This document shows, in pieces, positions 46,500-58,700 of a stretch of DNA of 64,000 nucleotides. Made by a program: the position numbers and the translations under genes. This DNA comes from Meghimatium bilineatum. Taxonomy: Eukaryota; Mollusca; Gastropoda; Stylommatophora; Philomycidae. Each line of letters opens with the position of its first letter. The first letter of the stretch is position 1. Location: contig CM067298.1 of NCBI GenBank assembly GCA_034231615.1, positions 27,358,483-27,422,482 of the forward strand. The letters run 5' to 3'. Below the pieces are notes generated by a model that worked only from the letters and a program-made list of their open reading frames with translations, was not told where the DNA came from and did not search any database.

Positions 46500-46690
46500 G
46501 ACCAGATATAAGTAGTAGTAGTAAAAGTAGCAGTAATGATAGTAGTGAAAGTATTAGTAGTAGTAATGGTAGTAATACTAATAGTAGTAGTGAGTAATAA
46601 TAGCAGCAGTGGCAGTAGTAACTGTAATAAAAGTAGTAGTAGTGATAGTTGCGAAAGTATTAGTACTACTAAGAAAGTATTATGGAGAAA
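46500..46690 (+). repeat. (AGT)n-type trinucleotide repeat
   Basis: Imperfect AGT/GTA repeats dominate this stretch and end just before the hAT-like MITE. Confidence 0.8.
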
Positions 46691-46707
46691 AATGTATTCA
46701 GTATCAG

Positions 46708-46871
46708 CAGGGCCGGATTTAGACTTGACAGGGCCCTAAGCTATTTGAGATATGGGGCCCTTTAACGATTAAGAATATATAGATAGTGAAATATAAAAAT
46801 ATTTGGGGCTCCCCAAGAAAGTGGGGGCCCTAAGCTATAGCTTGTTTAGCTTATAAGTAAATCCTGCACTG
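46708..46871 (+). mobile_element. hAT-like MITE (164 bp) with perfect 8-bp TSD
   Basis: Begins CAGGGCCGGATTTA and, in inverse, ends CAGTGCAGGATTTA. Flanked by AGTATCAG at 46700-46707 and 46872-46879. The interior repeats GGGGCCCT-type words. No coding capacity. Confidence 0.88.
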
Positions 46872-46879
46872 AGTATCAG

Positions 46880-47340
46880 AAGACTCTTTAGCTGAGAAAT
46901 AATAACGGAAATGAAAACGACGTTGTTGCTTATTTGTCCTGTTTTCTGCTAGACTATAACTATCTTATCTCGTGCTATTACTGTCACATCTGTATTTCTC
47001 TACCAATCATCTTTTATATCAGTATTTGGCAAGGATAAATATTCAGAGATGATACAATTTTTTAGAAAAACTCAATGATAGAAAGATCTAAAGATAGTAA
47101 GAAATATGTAAAATATGTGATGTAAAGTGTCACAGCGGGACCCTGGACTTCTAGTTTAGGGTGCAAAGAATAAGACTAATAGTTACCTGTTTCATGTTTA
47201 CTACTCTTATGATAATCAGGAATGTTGTAATATGAATGGCTGTTGTGCTATTTTTAAATCATGTATTTATTACAGATGTGATAACAATAAGGGTAATGTA
47301 CTAGATGTCTCACTCCGTTTTGAACAGCGAACCATTCTAA
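46880..47340. other. No supported gene
   Basis: AT-rich sequence with short frames only. Confidence 0.35.
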
Positions 47341-47344
47341 CACA

Positions 47345-47480
47345 TCATCATTATCATCAAGTGCCATCTCTATAACGAAGGTTGGCTGCAACAGACCTCC
47401 AGCAAATCTGTCTCTTGTTTTGGTGGTGCACTCTGCTAGACTGTAAACTGTTCATCTTGTGATATTACTCTCCCATATCG
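47345..47480 (-). mobile_element. LINE 3' end fragment
   Basis: Starts at an ATC-rich 3' end and shares CGAAGGTTGGCTGCAAC and GTGCACTCTGCTAGACTGTA with 44640-44975. Truncated after about 130 bp. Confidence 0.75.
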
Positions 47481-47489
47481 ATAGTTGAT

Positions 47490-47640
47490 AGTCACACGTT
47501 GATAGTCTTGACTAAATTCGCATTTTTTTTAATTTAAAGAATTGCGGCGTGGCTGACGACGAAAAACATGTTGACCCAGGCAGTGAAGCCATCTGAGCGG
47601 ACAGGTTTCAAATCCCGGTGGCCGCATTAAATTACTCCAC
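47490..47640 (+). mobile_element. SINE E (tRNA-related), copy 2
   Basis: Shares CACGTTGATAGTCTTGACTA with 26695 and has a B-box-like GGTTTCAAATCCC at 47605. Orientation as in copy 1. Confidence 0.5.
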
Positions 47641-47754
47641 TCATATTAGAAGTACAATCCCAGTGAGGCAGACTTTCGTTCACTTGCAAAGACCGACTAA
47701 ACATAGGGAAAGATAACCTATAGTGAGGCACGACACTTTAATGGAAGCATCGAT

Positions 47755-48310
47755 AGAGAAATAGAGACGAGATGTCAAAAGGCAAATGCAGTAACATACC
47801 AACTGTCACTGCTACTTCTTCACCCCAAGATCAAGATGGAAGTGAAAAGATAATTCATCTACATTATATTCCTACCAACAATGTGTTATCAGTGCCAAAC
47901 CTGGTATCTCTCATCTTCACAGAAAAATAGTGACATGTGAGATGAAATGCTTGAGGAAAGATGACGGGATCACCAGGCTCGATGGATTACGAAATTAAGA
48001 CACCAGGGAACGAATAAGTAAAATACTTTGTACAGATTACATAGAAAGACAGCAGATCAATTGGTTTGGCCACATTATGAGAATGCATCACCACAAGTTG
48101 CACGTACAGGCATGTAACCAAATTAGATCAGGGTATAAAGCCAGAGGAAGACCACGGAAAAGATGGATAGAAAACGTCAGGGACATCCTTAACAGACATG
48201 GTCCCACAGCCAAGGCCCCACATCTGGCCTTAGAACGAAAGCTCTTGCTCCAATCACCCCTACACTTAACGGCAAGAATGGATAACAAACTACCAGGGGA
48301 AAGACAATAG
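47755..48310 (+). mobile_element. LINE ORF2 C-terminal fragment (HLMRM family)
   Basis: Frames include LPTMCYQCQTWYLSSSQKN, RKTADQLVWPHYENASPQ (shifted version of IERQQINWFGHIMRMHHHKL) and SGYKARGRPRKRWIENVRDI. Its 3' end GAAAGACAATAG is duplicated around SINE D. Confidence 0.75.
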
Positions 48311-48571
48311 AAATTATTGAGACTAACGGGAATTGAACCAGTCCGTTCAACGGCACCAAATCGCCTAGCAACTATTGAACACGCGTTCTTCCGTACTTGA
48401 CTAACCGCATCTCCAAAAAAAGATGCGATTTCATCAAGCCTTTCAAACCGTGCACACAAAGTCACCAGAACGGAGCGATCGAGACAAGGACTATTACAAC
48501 AACAACAAACATCCCGTACAGGTATTGAAATATCCTCAGTAACAACAAACATATCACATAATATCTGATTA
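48311..48571 (-). mobile_element. SINE D, single complete copy (261 bp)
   Basis: Flanked by a perfect 12-bp duplication GAAAGACAATAG (48299-48310 and 48572-48583), in a LINE tail. The minus strand starts near TAATCAGATATTATGTGATA and ends CTCAATAATTT. It encodes the same 81-codon frame as the palindromic copy, with seven residue differences. Confidence 0.9.
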
Positions 48572-49569
48572 GAAAGACAATAGCGACTTTCAACTATGGT
48601 TGCGTAAGCACTTTGGTTATATTCGGGCGTGTAACCTTAAACAATAGTGGTTTGGGAGCTCAGGTAAACTATTTAATAAATTTATAAAAATATACGAAAA
48701 TTAGAATTTAAAAATAAAATTTTTTTTAATTGTTAGTTTTTAATATTTTACACAATAGTCGTGAGTCGGAAGTTATGTAGTCTCCATTTTGTTGTTACTT
48801 GGAGATTGTACACAACTATATTGACAGTAGAGATAATACAATTACGCTAAGTAACTAAGTTATACTAGATAAGTAGACCTAGAGAATCTTTTCCAGTAAT
48901 TTAACTGTCTCTAGGTTCATTTAAATTTTAGTATGTAATTTCTTGTCCATCTCTTAACATAATAGTTTGTATGGTGCTAAACTAGGCTACACACTTGGTA
49001 AACAGACTGAGTATCAATGATTGAGAAACTAGTATTAAAATTAGGTGGCCTACTTACCCACGTCTTTACTTTATTTCCATCCTATTATAATTAGACTTAC
49101 ATACCTACAACCTAACTTTGCTATGGTCAATAGCCTGTTCTGTATATTACATTTCTTTGGGGTCCAAAATATAATAAGGTATATGTTATAGTAACTGATC
49201 TAATAATATTATTAGGTTATGTGCCTCTGTTGTCTACTACTGATCTAGGCCTATGCCTATACTTTTGTATAGCACATAGTGATAGTGATGATATAAGACA
49301 ATATAAAATCTCTAGATATAGCCTATCTTATTCTATATAGCCCTGGCCTATGTAATTAGCACATTATTTCAATAAAGCAGCCTAAACAACTATAAATTAC
49401 ATCATCTTGTTATAGGCCTATGACACTAAATTAAGGGCATCATCAGTGATAAGTTACAATACCTTTATCAAAAGGATTGCACATTTGGGTTTCCCAAATA
49501 TGGGGTGATTTTTAAGAGCTTTCTTTCATACCCAAGGGACTTTCGACTTAGTGCAATACCTATTCAGAA

Positions 49570-49570
<1 letters not shown>

Positions 49571-49606
<36 letters not shown>
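49571..49606. repeat. (TA)n microsatellite
   Basis: Pure TA repeat directly before SINE A. Confidence 0.9.
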
Positions 49607-49608
<2 letters not shown>

Positions 49609-49863
49609 TAAAGTAACCCATAGCATTTATTAATGCCGTAGGGGTGTGAGATGTTAGCGATCTCACATTTCACAGGCTCTGCAAATGAGGACGGTAGCCA
49701 TTTCCTCTCCCTCGCAGTCTTTAATTCCCGGATTAATCTGGTACCCATTTAAGGCTGGGTCGACCTGGGAACCGTTGCGATATGAAAACATTTCTGTCTC
49801 AACTGGGGAATGAACCCAGGACCACTATATGCGAAGCCAGTGCGCTAACCACTACGCTAACGT
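49607..49863 (-). mobile_element. SINE A inserted in a (TA)n tract
   Basis: Minus strand with A-box region GCGCACTGGCTTCGCATATA and B-box CTGGGTTCATTCCCC. Ends in AAGTAAAGTAA on the plus strand. TA repeat on both sides means no distinct TSD can be read. Confidence 0.85.
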
Positions 49864-49998
<135 letters not shown>

Positions 49999-50896
49999 GA
50001 GCTAATAAACATATAATAGAACATGTCTTCAATGATTCCAAAGTAAAAACCACAATTGTCTTGCTGTGAAACTTATAATACTTATTGGGATTGGTGGCAA
50101 AACCACAGTTTTACGAGCATGTTTTCAACAGGGCTAGAGCTTTAATCTGTGACATATCACTAATTATGTTATGAATCATTTAATTATAATTCCCACAGCA
50201 TGTATTATAGGTCTATACAAAAATGCCTGGTAATGAGTACTTTGTAGGCTATATTTAAAATGGTTAAACATGTATTGGAGAATTGTTTTAAAACATACAT
50301 AAATACATTAAAATGAAGTGATTGTGAAAAACAATTAGGCCTATTTTATAAAATAAAACATACATTTCATTTAAAACTTTATTTAAAATAATTTTATGCC
50401 ACCAAATTTGTAGGTCACCAAATTTTAATGTTTATTGATATATCCATATAGGCCCTATAGGCCTACATACTCCAGGAAATGTGCATCAATTTTTGCATTA
50501 TAGATACATTTTAAAAAGAATTTCCAGTTGTCATTGCATCCTTTTTTTTGGTCTTTTATAATAATAGGAATGAGCAACTGTCATTAAATTTGTCAAAAGT
50601 TTATCAATTATTTCCACAACATAATCTCTGAATGAAAATGTTCAGTAAGCAGTGATTCACTGATTTAATATAGTTAAATATAATAGTATGGCCAATAATT
50701 AGGTCTACATATAAAATAGGATTTAGGTGTGGAAAATAAAATAAAGGAAAGAAATTATAAAACATTTCCACTTACCACTTAATGTAAATGAACAATCTCA
50801 CCTAAAAAGCATCTAAGAAAACTAAACATATCACTATGCACATAATAAACATTTTGTCACATTTGAGTCACACATTATAATTTATAGAGTCTATTA

Positions 50897-51172
50897 AAAA
50901 AAAGAGTAAAGTAAACCATAGCATTTATTAATGCCGTAGGGGTGCGAGATGTTAGCGATATCACATTTCAGAGGCTCTGCAAATGAAAGCGGTAGCCATC
51001 TCCTCTCCATCGTAGTCTTTACTTCCCGGATTAATCCGGTACCCATTTAAGGCTGCGTCGACCTGGGAGCTGTTGTAATCTGAAAAACATTTCCGGCTCA
51101 ACTGGGGAAATAACCCAGCACCACTCATATGCGAAGCCAGTGCGCTAACCACTGCGCTACGCGGCTCCCATA
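50897..51172 (-). mobile_element. SINE A, full length, with 13-bp TSD
   Basis: Flanks ATAGAGTCTATTA (50884-50896) and ATAGTGTCTATTA (51173-51185) differ at one base. The complete tRNA-like head is at the right edge (minus strand GGGAGCCGCGTAGCGCAGTG). Confidence 0.9.
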
Positions 51173-52121
51173 ATAGTGTCTATTACTGTTCAAGGAATAG
51201 GTGTGGAAGACATAAAATATTTATGACAAAAAAAACAACAAATCAGCTACTATTTAAGAAATACAACACATGTTGGGCATCAGAAATAAATTTTAATGGA
51301 GAGAAGATGATGTTGAGCACTGCCGAAACTGCATTATAAATATTAGAAATGAACATAAGTGTACAATAGATATTTATGTCTTAACAAATTACATATATTA
51401 ATAGTTGTAATATTATCCTTAATAGAAATGCAACCAATGAATAAAATTGTCCAATAAGTCTTATCTAAAGACAACTTAGAGAAGAACTATGAAAACTAAG
51501 TGAGAACCATAAACAGTCAAATGGTTCCTTACAGAGAATCATTACACATTGAAAATGTTTGTTAAGATTTTGTTGCTGCATTATATGATACCACCATCAT
51601 ATGTGGTTGTGAATAATGTTCCTGTCTGTTTATAGGTGTAATTAGAGAAGCAGAAATTTAAATTTAAAGAAAATTTGGATATAAACATTAAATATATAAA
51701 TATAATAATAACATTAACTATATTATATAGCAGTTCCAATATAAATTTTTAATGTGACATGTATAATTAGACTACGTGAGTTGAAATTTAAATTTATTAT
51801 AGCAGTAGTTATCATTGAAAAAGTACATTGTGAAAATTTGAATGTTAAAAAAGTAATCCTTGGTAAAAACAAATTAAGTAGACCTACACATGCATTTTAA
51901 AAGCTATTTTCATAATTTTTTTCAATATTTATTTATATGTTGTCACATTTTTGTTAACATTTATGCATTAAGGTATTATTTTTATTGTCCACGATAACAC
52001 AACCAGAAATACTGTATGTTGATAAAATGGGATGCCAAATGTACATTTCTATTTTCTTTATTTTACACGGTTTCACATATATTTACAGTATAATGTATCC
52101 TTGCATTACATTTTTTTTCAG

Positions 52122-52141
52122 ATATGGAATAAGTTCATAAC
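52122..52141 (+). promoter_or_regulatory. 5' UTR part of the first coding exon, with a two-codon uORF
   Basis: A T-rich tract ending in CAG at 52119-52121 is a good splice acceptor, so the gene probably has an upstream non-coding exon that I could not place. The 20 nt before the ATG contain ATG GAA TAA (52124-52132), a two-codon upstream reading frame in frame with the main ATG. It could damp translation. Confidence 0.5.
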
Positions 52142-52731
52142 ATGAACTGCCCTTTTAGTATCTTGTCATATCACAGAAGCAAACGTATTGCTCCTCTAGA
52201 GCAGAATCCAACAATTGAAATTCGTTTATCTAGATTTTTGAGAATCCAGCACTTTAATTCTCGGCCACGAGATGAAAAATTTGAACATGAAATGCATATG
52301 TATATTCAGTACAGACACACTGGGGTACCTAACTCTGTTGTAATGACTAGAAAATACCATAATAATAATGATCAGACAACATTAGAGGAGCCTCATTCCT
52401 CACCTCAAAATGTTACAAATCCTACACCTGAGTATAGAGCATTCCAAAATATTACTAATGAAAGTGTTATCACTGCTAGCAATGTGGACAAAGATTTGGT
52501 CATGTTTTTTATTCATGGAGTTGGAGGATCATCAGATATTTGGAGGGCACAGACCAGGTACTTTTCAGATCTAGGCTATGAAGTTATAGCACCAGATTTG
52601 ATTGGGCATGGTTTTAGCTGCACTCCTAGAGAAGCAAAGGCATATCATTTCAGAGAAATAGCAGCAGATATTGAAGAAATATTTGACAAATACTGCAAGA
52701 GAAAAAATGTTCTCATTGGACATTCATATGG
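52142..52731 (+). CDS. ABHD8: ABHD8-like coding exon 1 (residues 1-196 plus two bases)
   Basis: The exon runs from the ATG to GG just before the donor GTAAAT at 52732; the split Gly197 codon is completed by the next exon. It carries the oxyanion-hole HG (residues 125-126), the second strand VIAPDLIGHG and the nucleophile Ser195. Reading through the donor gives a stop at 52733-52735, so splicing is required for a full hydrolase fold. Confidence 0.88.
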
Positions 52732-55700
52732 GTAAATATATCGAGTAAAGTAATTTTCATTTTTTAATGTTTATTAATAGAGATATAGCAAGTTTTGATT
52801 CATATTCTTTTTTATTGCTAAAAATTAGCAATTTTTACTCAGTGTAGGCCTATGTTAGATATAATAATGGACAATTTTTAATTCAGTCTGTGTGAGACAG
52901 GAAAATGGTCAATTTTTTATTTATTATATGCCTATAAATAGGCCTATGGTCAATTTTTATTCAGTTCGTGTGAAATATAAATATGGGCAATTTTATTCCG
53001 TTTGGTTGAGACATAAAAATGGTTAGGAAAAACAATTTATTATCTCATGTTTTTATAGAAAATGTATGCATTGTATCTTAGTTTAATTAAGCTGTAGCTA
53101 AGGTAAAGATTTGGGAGTGTTTAATCCCCGCCCACCCCATCTTTTTTTTTAATAAAGTCTGATACTAGGAAGTAAGCCAAAAATGTTGGTAAACCCTCTT
53201 CTCCCCCCACCCTTTAGTGATTGAAAAAATGACTTTTAGTTCTATGGTGAATACCTATTCACGTGTCCACCCCCCATATATTTTTCCCAGGGCCCATAGA
53301 GGAAGCAAAGAATAGCTGAAATTTTACCTTCATGTATGTCATAAGAAATTAATAAGGAGGCTATGTAAAGAAGTTGCCTGTGCTATCCAATAGAGTAGCA
53401 GTCTAGGTGACTTTTTGACAGTTACTCCAAACTTGAATTTTTTTCAAAGCTCATTACCACACAAAGAAATTTTTGAAAGAACTTTAGAAAGCAGTGTAAA
53501 CATTGCAGGCAAAATATTGACAGTACTTACAATATTTATGCAAAATAAGACAAGAAGTGCAATTATGATGATATTAATTGAACTCTATTTAAAACCAGAC
53601 ACAACTAGGATTATTGAAGTGACAAGCTTCTGTTGAAAAGGGGACGTTTTTTAACTATAGGCCTATGTAAAATTAAAATAATCTGAAACATTTTAACAAC
53701 AGCAAAAGGTGGCTTGTAGCTGAAGTTAAATTTGTATTCTGAAATCTGTAAGGACTGGGTTTTTATTGTCAGACAGTAAATAAAAAAACTCACCCTGTAC
53801 ATGACGTGGCGGCAGCAAGGACAGGTGACCTTTATCACACGTGCCACTAGCAAACTCCCTAATGGGAAAAACACAGTGCTGACAATTTATTTTTGGGGAG
53901 GGGGGTGGGAGGGCTGAAATCTGTGTATTCATTTTATAAACTAAATGTAGCACCCAACAGCAGAAAGCGTTCTAGCTTTAAACCTGCATCTGTTATTGAT
54001 TTTCTTGGAAAAAATACATATATGTGGACATTTACTTAACGAGTATGTGTCTCCCAGGGAATTTCTATTACATCACATATTTGATTATATAATTTCTATG
54101 CTCAACCACAACAGAAGAGATTCACAAGAGGTGTGATCATACTGTTGAATACTTTAGATATAGATTCATTGTCCTTTTCAAACACTGTTTTCAAACACAG
54201 TGAAAAAAACTGTTGCTGTTGTACTTTATGTGTGAAAATAGGTTTTAACTAAGACTAACATTTGTGAGAAATAGGTCATCAAAAATTGTGCAACAACAAA
54301 ATAATTACCCTATATTAAGGTAAAGACCCCCCACCCCCACCAGATTTATCTATAAATCTGGTTGAAGAGCATTGGTCTATAAAATATATATGAAAGGGGT
54401 GCTGGTAGGAAAGATTTTGAGAAACACATGGGTAGTAATGAATATGTTAAAACAGAAAATTTTTGTACGGTATAAGTAGTAGTATATTTGTTTTGCAGCA
54501 TGTTCATCTGTTTATTATTTCCTAAAGTTTTATTTTTCTATGCCAGTGCATCATTTGTTGAAGTTTTTATTTTCCTTTGCCAGTGCATCATTTGCTGTCT
54601 TTTTGGCTCGAAACCGTTCCAGACGTGTCTGTAAACTAATTCTTATAAGCGGGGGATCTCCAACACCTTTGATGCCTCAGCTTGGAGTATTTGCTTTACC
54701 ATATTGCCTGATTGCATGCATTAAGCCCTGCCTTTCCTGCGGATTTTACAAGTATGTGAATATTCAAATAATAAAATAACATTATAATTTTAAATACAAG
54801 TATCTGAATGTATTATAAATTTACTTTTCAATTTGTGAGAATACATTAGGACTAATTAATTAAAGTCTCCCTATTCCACACCATTGCAGTATGTTGGGAA
54901 GTATAATGTTAGGCCCATAATTTTCATTGATCCAAAACCATACCTAGGGATGATGTAGTAAGTGTCACACCTCCCGCCTTTACTTTCCCAGAAGGTCAAA
55001 TTGGATGACTATACCATGAATGGGCAGCATACATATATACGTGTGCCTTTCAGGAACTCATATGAATCTACTGTTCATGTCATGCTGGAGTGCACAGAAA
55101 TGAGTAAGCTGACACGCTGATTACAAGAGCACTGGGGGTGGTCACTGAATATTGTTCAAAGGTAAGATCTTGGAAGAAATATTGGATTGTTTGAAAATTC
55201 ATTAGATGAACCAGTATTAAAGAAACCGAACGAATTCAGGATCAAGCATGCCACAAGTAGAGAAGGCCAAGAGATGGATCAAATTAGGTGCATGAAAAAT
55301 TAGTCAACAATGGAAACAATAAGGATACACATTTCTTCACCATCCACTAAAAGACTTTGAGCATCTTTGGATCTGTCCAGAGTGAAATGACGTCAGTTCT
55401 TAAATACTTGAATAATAAGTTTTAAAATAAAATGCAATTGTCAGTTATTACTTATGACTACAGTTGCAATATTTTGTTACTGTTAACACATTTGATTTAA
55501 TATTTGGTTTGACGACAAGCTTACCTTGATAAAAAACATTGTTTCCAATACCTGTTCATTACCAAATCTTAGAACTAAATTTTCTAATTAGGAGTGCATT
55601 TCATCGTAAACGAACATCAGGTGTTCCAAAGGAAGAAGCTTTCAACATCCCAGCCTATGTTTTACAGCATACAATGAATGGACAAGTGTGGCCTGAAGGA

Positions 55701-58700
55701 GATGAACTTTATCATAAATGGATTACCTGTCCTTCACTGCTAATTTATGGTGCTCAAGACCTGTTTGTATCTCTCCAAGAAGAGGAGGATATGATGAGGG
55801 TGAGTACGAAAGAAAAATTACAATTTATGTAAATTGTGTATTCTCTCAAATGGGTTTCTGCACATGATGTTAGTGCACAAAAATTGTATAATATAGATGA
55901 TCTTCTTATGATCTATGCTGTATGACTTTTGTTATTATGATTTACCAATTCTTTCTGTTTTGTGTGTTGTAAATAATTCCCATACAAATGTTTTCCCATT
56001 CCACAATGCCAGGTTGTCAAGCAACATCTTTTCTCTTGATCCTTCCCTACATCACTTGCTCTTCAACTTACTTGTTATTACGATGTGTTCCATTTATCTT
56101 CTTCTCAAGATGTGTCCAAGAGAATTCCAGAATGAGTTTGATAACAAACACTAAAAAAATTATGTAGATGATGTACTGTTGTGACATTTAATTCCTTTGT
56201 GTACATACATGCATGCATGTGTGCATGATTGACCTACAGATGATAGATGATGGAACAACCTATAGATTTGGGTGTCAATTTAGAACTTCTTTGGACAAAT
56301 AACCAGTGATATTGCCCACCAGAATTATCCATACTTGTTAAATTTCATAAGGGTCATTCTGTACTTCACCCAAAAAAAACACAAAAATTCTGTATTTGTA
56401 CCCACAATTTCTTTCAAATTCTAATTTTGTACCCACAGTTCTCTAAAATGTGTATTTGTACCCACTATTCCAAATTATGTATTTGTACCAACAATTCTCT
56501 CCAAATTCTGTATTAAACCTAAATTTTTAAAAAAAATCTGTATTTGTACCAGAAATTGTCTCCAAATTCTGTAATTGTACCAACAGTTTTCACCAAATTC
56601 TGTATTTGTACCCACAATTCTCTCCAACTTTTTAAATTGTACCAACAATTTTTAAAACTCTGTATTTGTACCCTTGTTGAAGATCTTAATTGAGGGTAAA
56701 GTTAAAGAGAAGTGAGCAAGAGGTAGGCAAAGATACAAGTGGGAGATTAACATCACAAGATGGACAGGTTACATTCTAGCAGAGTGCACCACCAGAACAA
56801 GAAACAGGGGATGTTGGAGGTCTGTTGCAGTCAACCTTCATTGCGGAGATGGCACTTGATGATGATGATTTGTATCCACAAATTTTTAAATTCTGTATTT
56901 GTACCCACAATTTTTTTAATTCTGTATTTGTACCCACAATTTTTTTAATTCTGTATTTGTACCCACAATTTTTTAAATTCTGTATTTGTACCCACAATTC
57001 TCTCCATATTCTGTATATTGAAGACTTCACTGAAATTAATACTAAAAGTCGGCATGGGCATATTCAATGTAACATGTATTTTCTGTACAAAAATACATCC
57101 GATTTTTGTGCTTTACGAGATTCTTTACTCTTTCATTATGTGGTGACATTATGAAAACTATTTCCTTAGTATGTAATGCCTTTCCCTTTCTCCTCATGGC
57201 CACATCATGCTATTGATTTTAACAATGTTACTAACATTTTCAGGCTGTCAATCTATGAGGCATGTTCAAATGAAAGCAACACATGCTGAGCTCCTATGCC
57301 AGTGTGAGAGGAATGTGAAGAATACTTATCACTGATGCCTATGTAATATATGTACTGATGTAATAAGTATATATTGATTAACAAATGGTCACATTGTCAT
57401 TCTTTTCATATGATTAGTGTCCTGTGTAGGCAACTGATAAGATGGCCTGTGTAATTACAAATCTGTCCAAATTTGATCAACAAGCAGTCATTAAGTTTCT
57501 TACAGCTGAAGAATGTCAATAAACCAACATTAATCAAAGAATGCAGGCAGTGTATGGTGGAAAATGTATTTTAAGACATCAATGAAGGATTTTGCAAGAA
57601 TGTTTCAGGAATAGTGACCAGTAAGAAATGATCTTCCTCGGCCAGGTAACATATGCTTGATAGAAGAAGGCATCACCAAACCAAGCTAGATGCATGCAGC
57701 AATAAATGTTGACCATCACTGGAGTTTGTGCTTGCTAGCTAATGAATTCCCTGTCATTAGGAACAGCTCAAATAATTGTTTGGAAGAAACTAAAGCATTG
57801 GAAGGTGTGTTCTCAGTGGTACCATGGTTATTGACTGACCATCATTATGAAGAACGAATGGAGTGAAGTGTGAACCATTTGCAGCATTACAATGTAGAGA
57901 ATGATGCATTTCTGTCACCAATAATAGCAGACAATGAATCTGTCACTACTTTGGACTACCGGTATGTAGCAAAGTAGCCAGCAATGAAAACATCCTAGAT
58001 CACCAAGGAGTAAAAAATTCAAATTACAAATTTCTGCAGGAATGGTTATGCTTACTGCCTTTTTTGACCAAGAAGGACTCTTGTTGGTGGACTTTAAATC
58101 ACTTATTGTGATGATCAATGCTATCAGCTACAAGAACACACTATACAAACTGTACACAGCAATCAAGAATAACCCAGCATGCTGTTGAGCTGTGTTATTT
58201 TGTTGCATGACAATGCTTGCAGTAATTTCGCGGTAGTTGGGTCTTGTGTCACAACAGCACGTGCGTGAAAGATCATTTCTTATCTGTCGCCTTTTCAAAA
58301 CATTCTTGCCCATTCCTAATTTTGTCTTCTAAACACATTTTCCATCATACACAGCCTTCATTCGTTGATGAATGTTGGTTGATCGACATCGTTTTGTTGT
58401 AAGAAACTTAATCACTGCTTGTTGTTCAAATTTGGACAGATTCATTATCAAACTGACTATGTTGTCAACTGCATGCACATGATACTAAGAAAACAAAGAG
58501 AATGACCATATGACCATTTATTCATCAATGTGTACTTATGACATCAATCATTATGTCTTCATACTACTCATGTGTCTGCTTAAGTGATACAGCATGGGCG
58601 GGTTGCATTTGAAAATGCCTCATAGACCCACTAATTCCCATGATGTTGATGTTATAGTGTTTAATTGTTTTGGCATGTAGTAATCCATAAACAGATAAAA

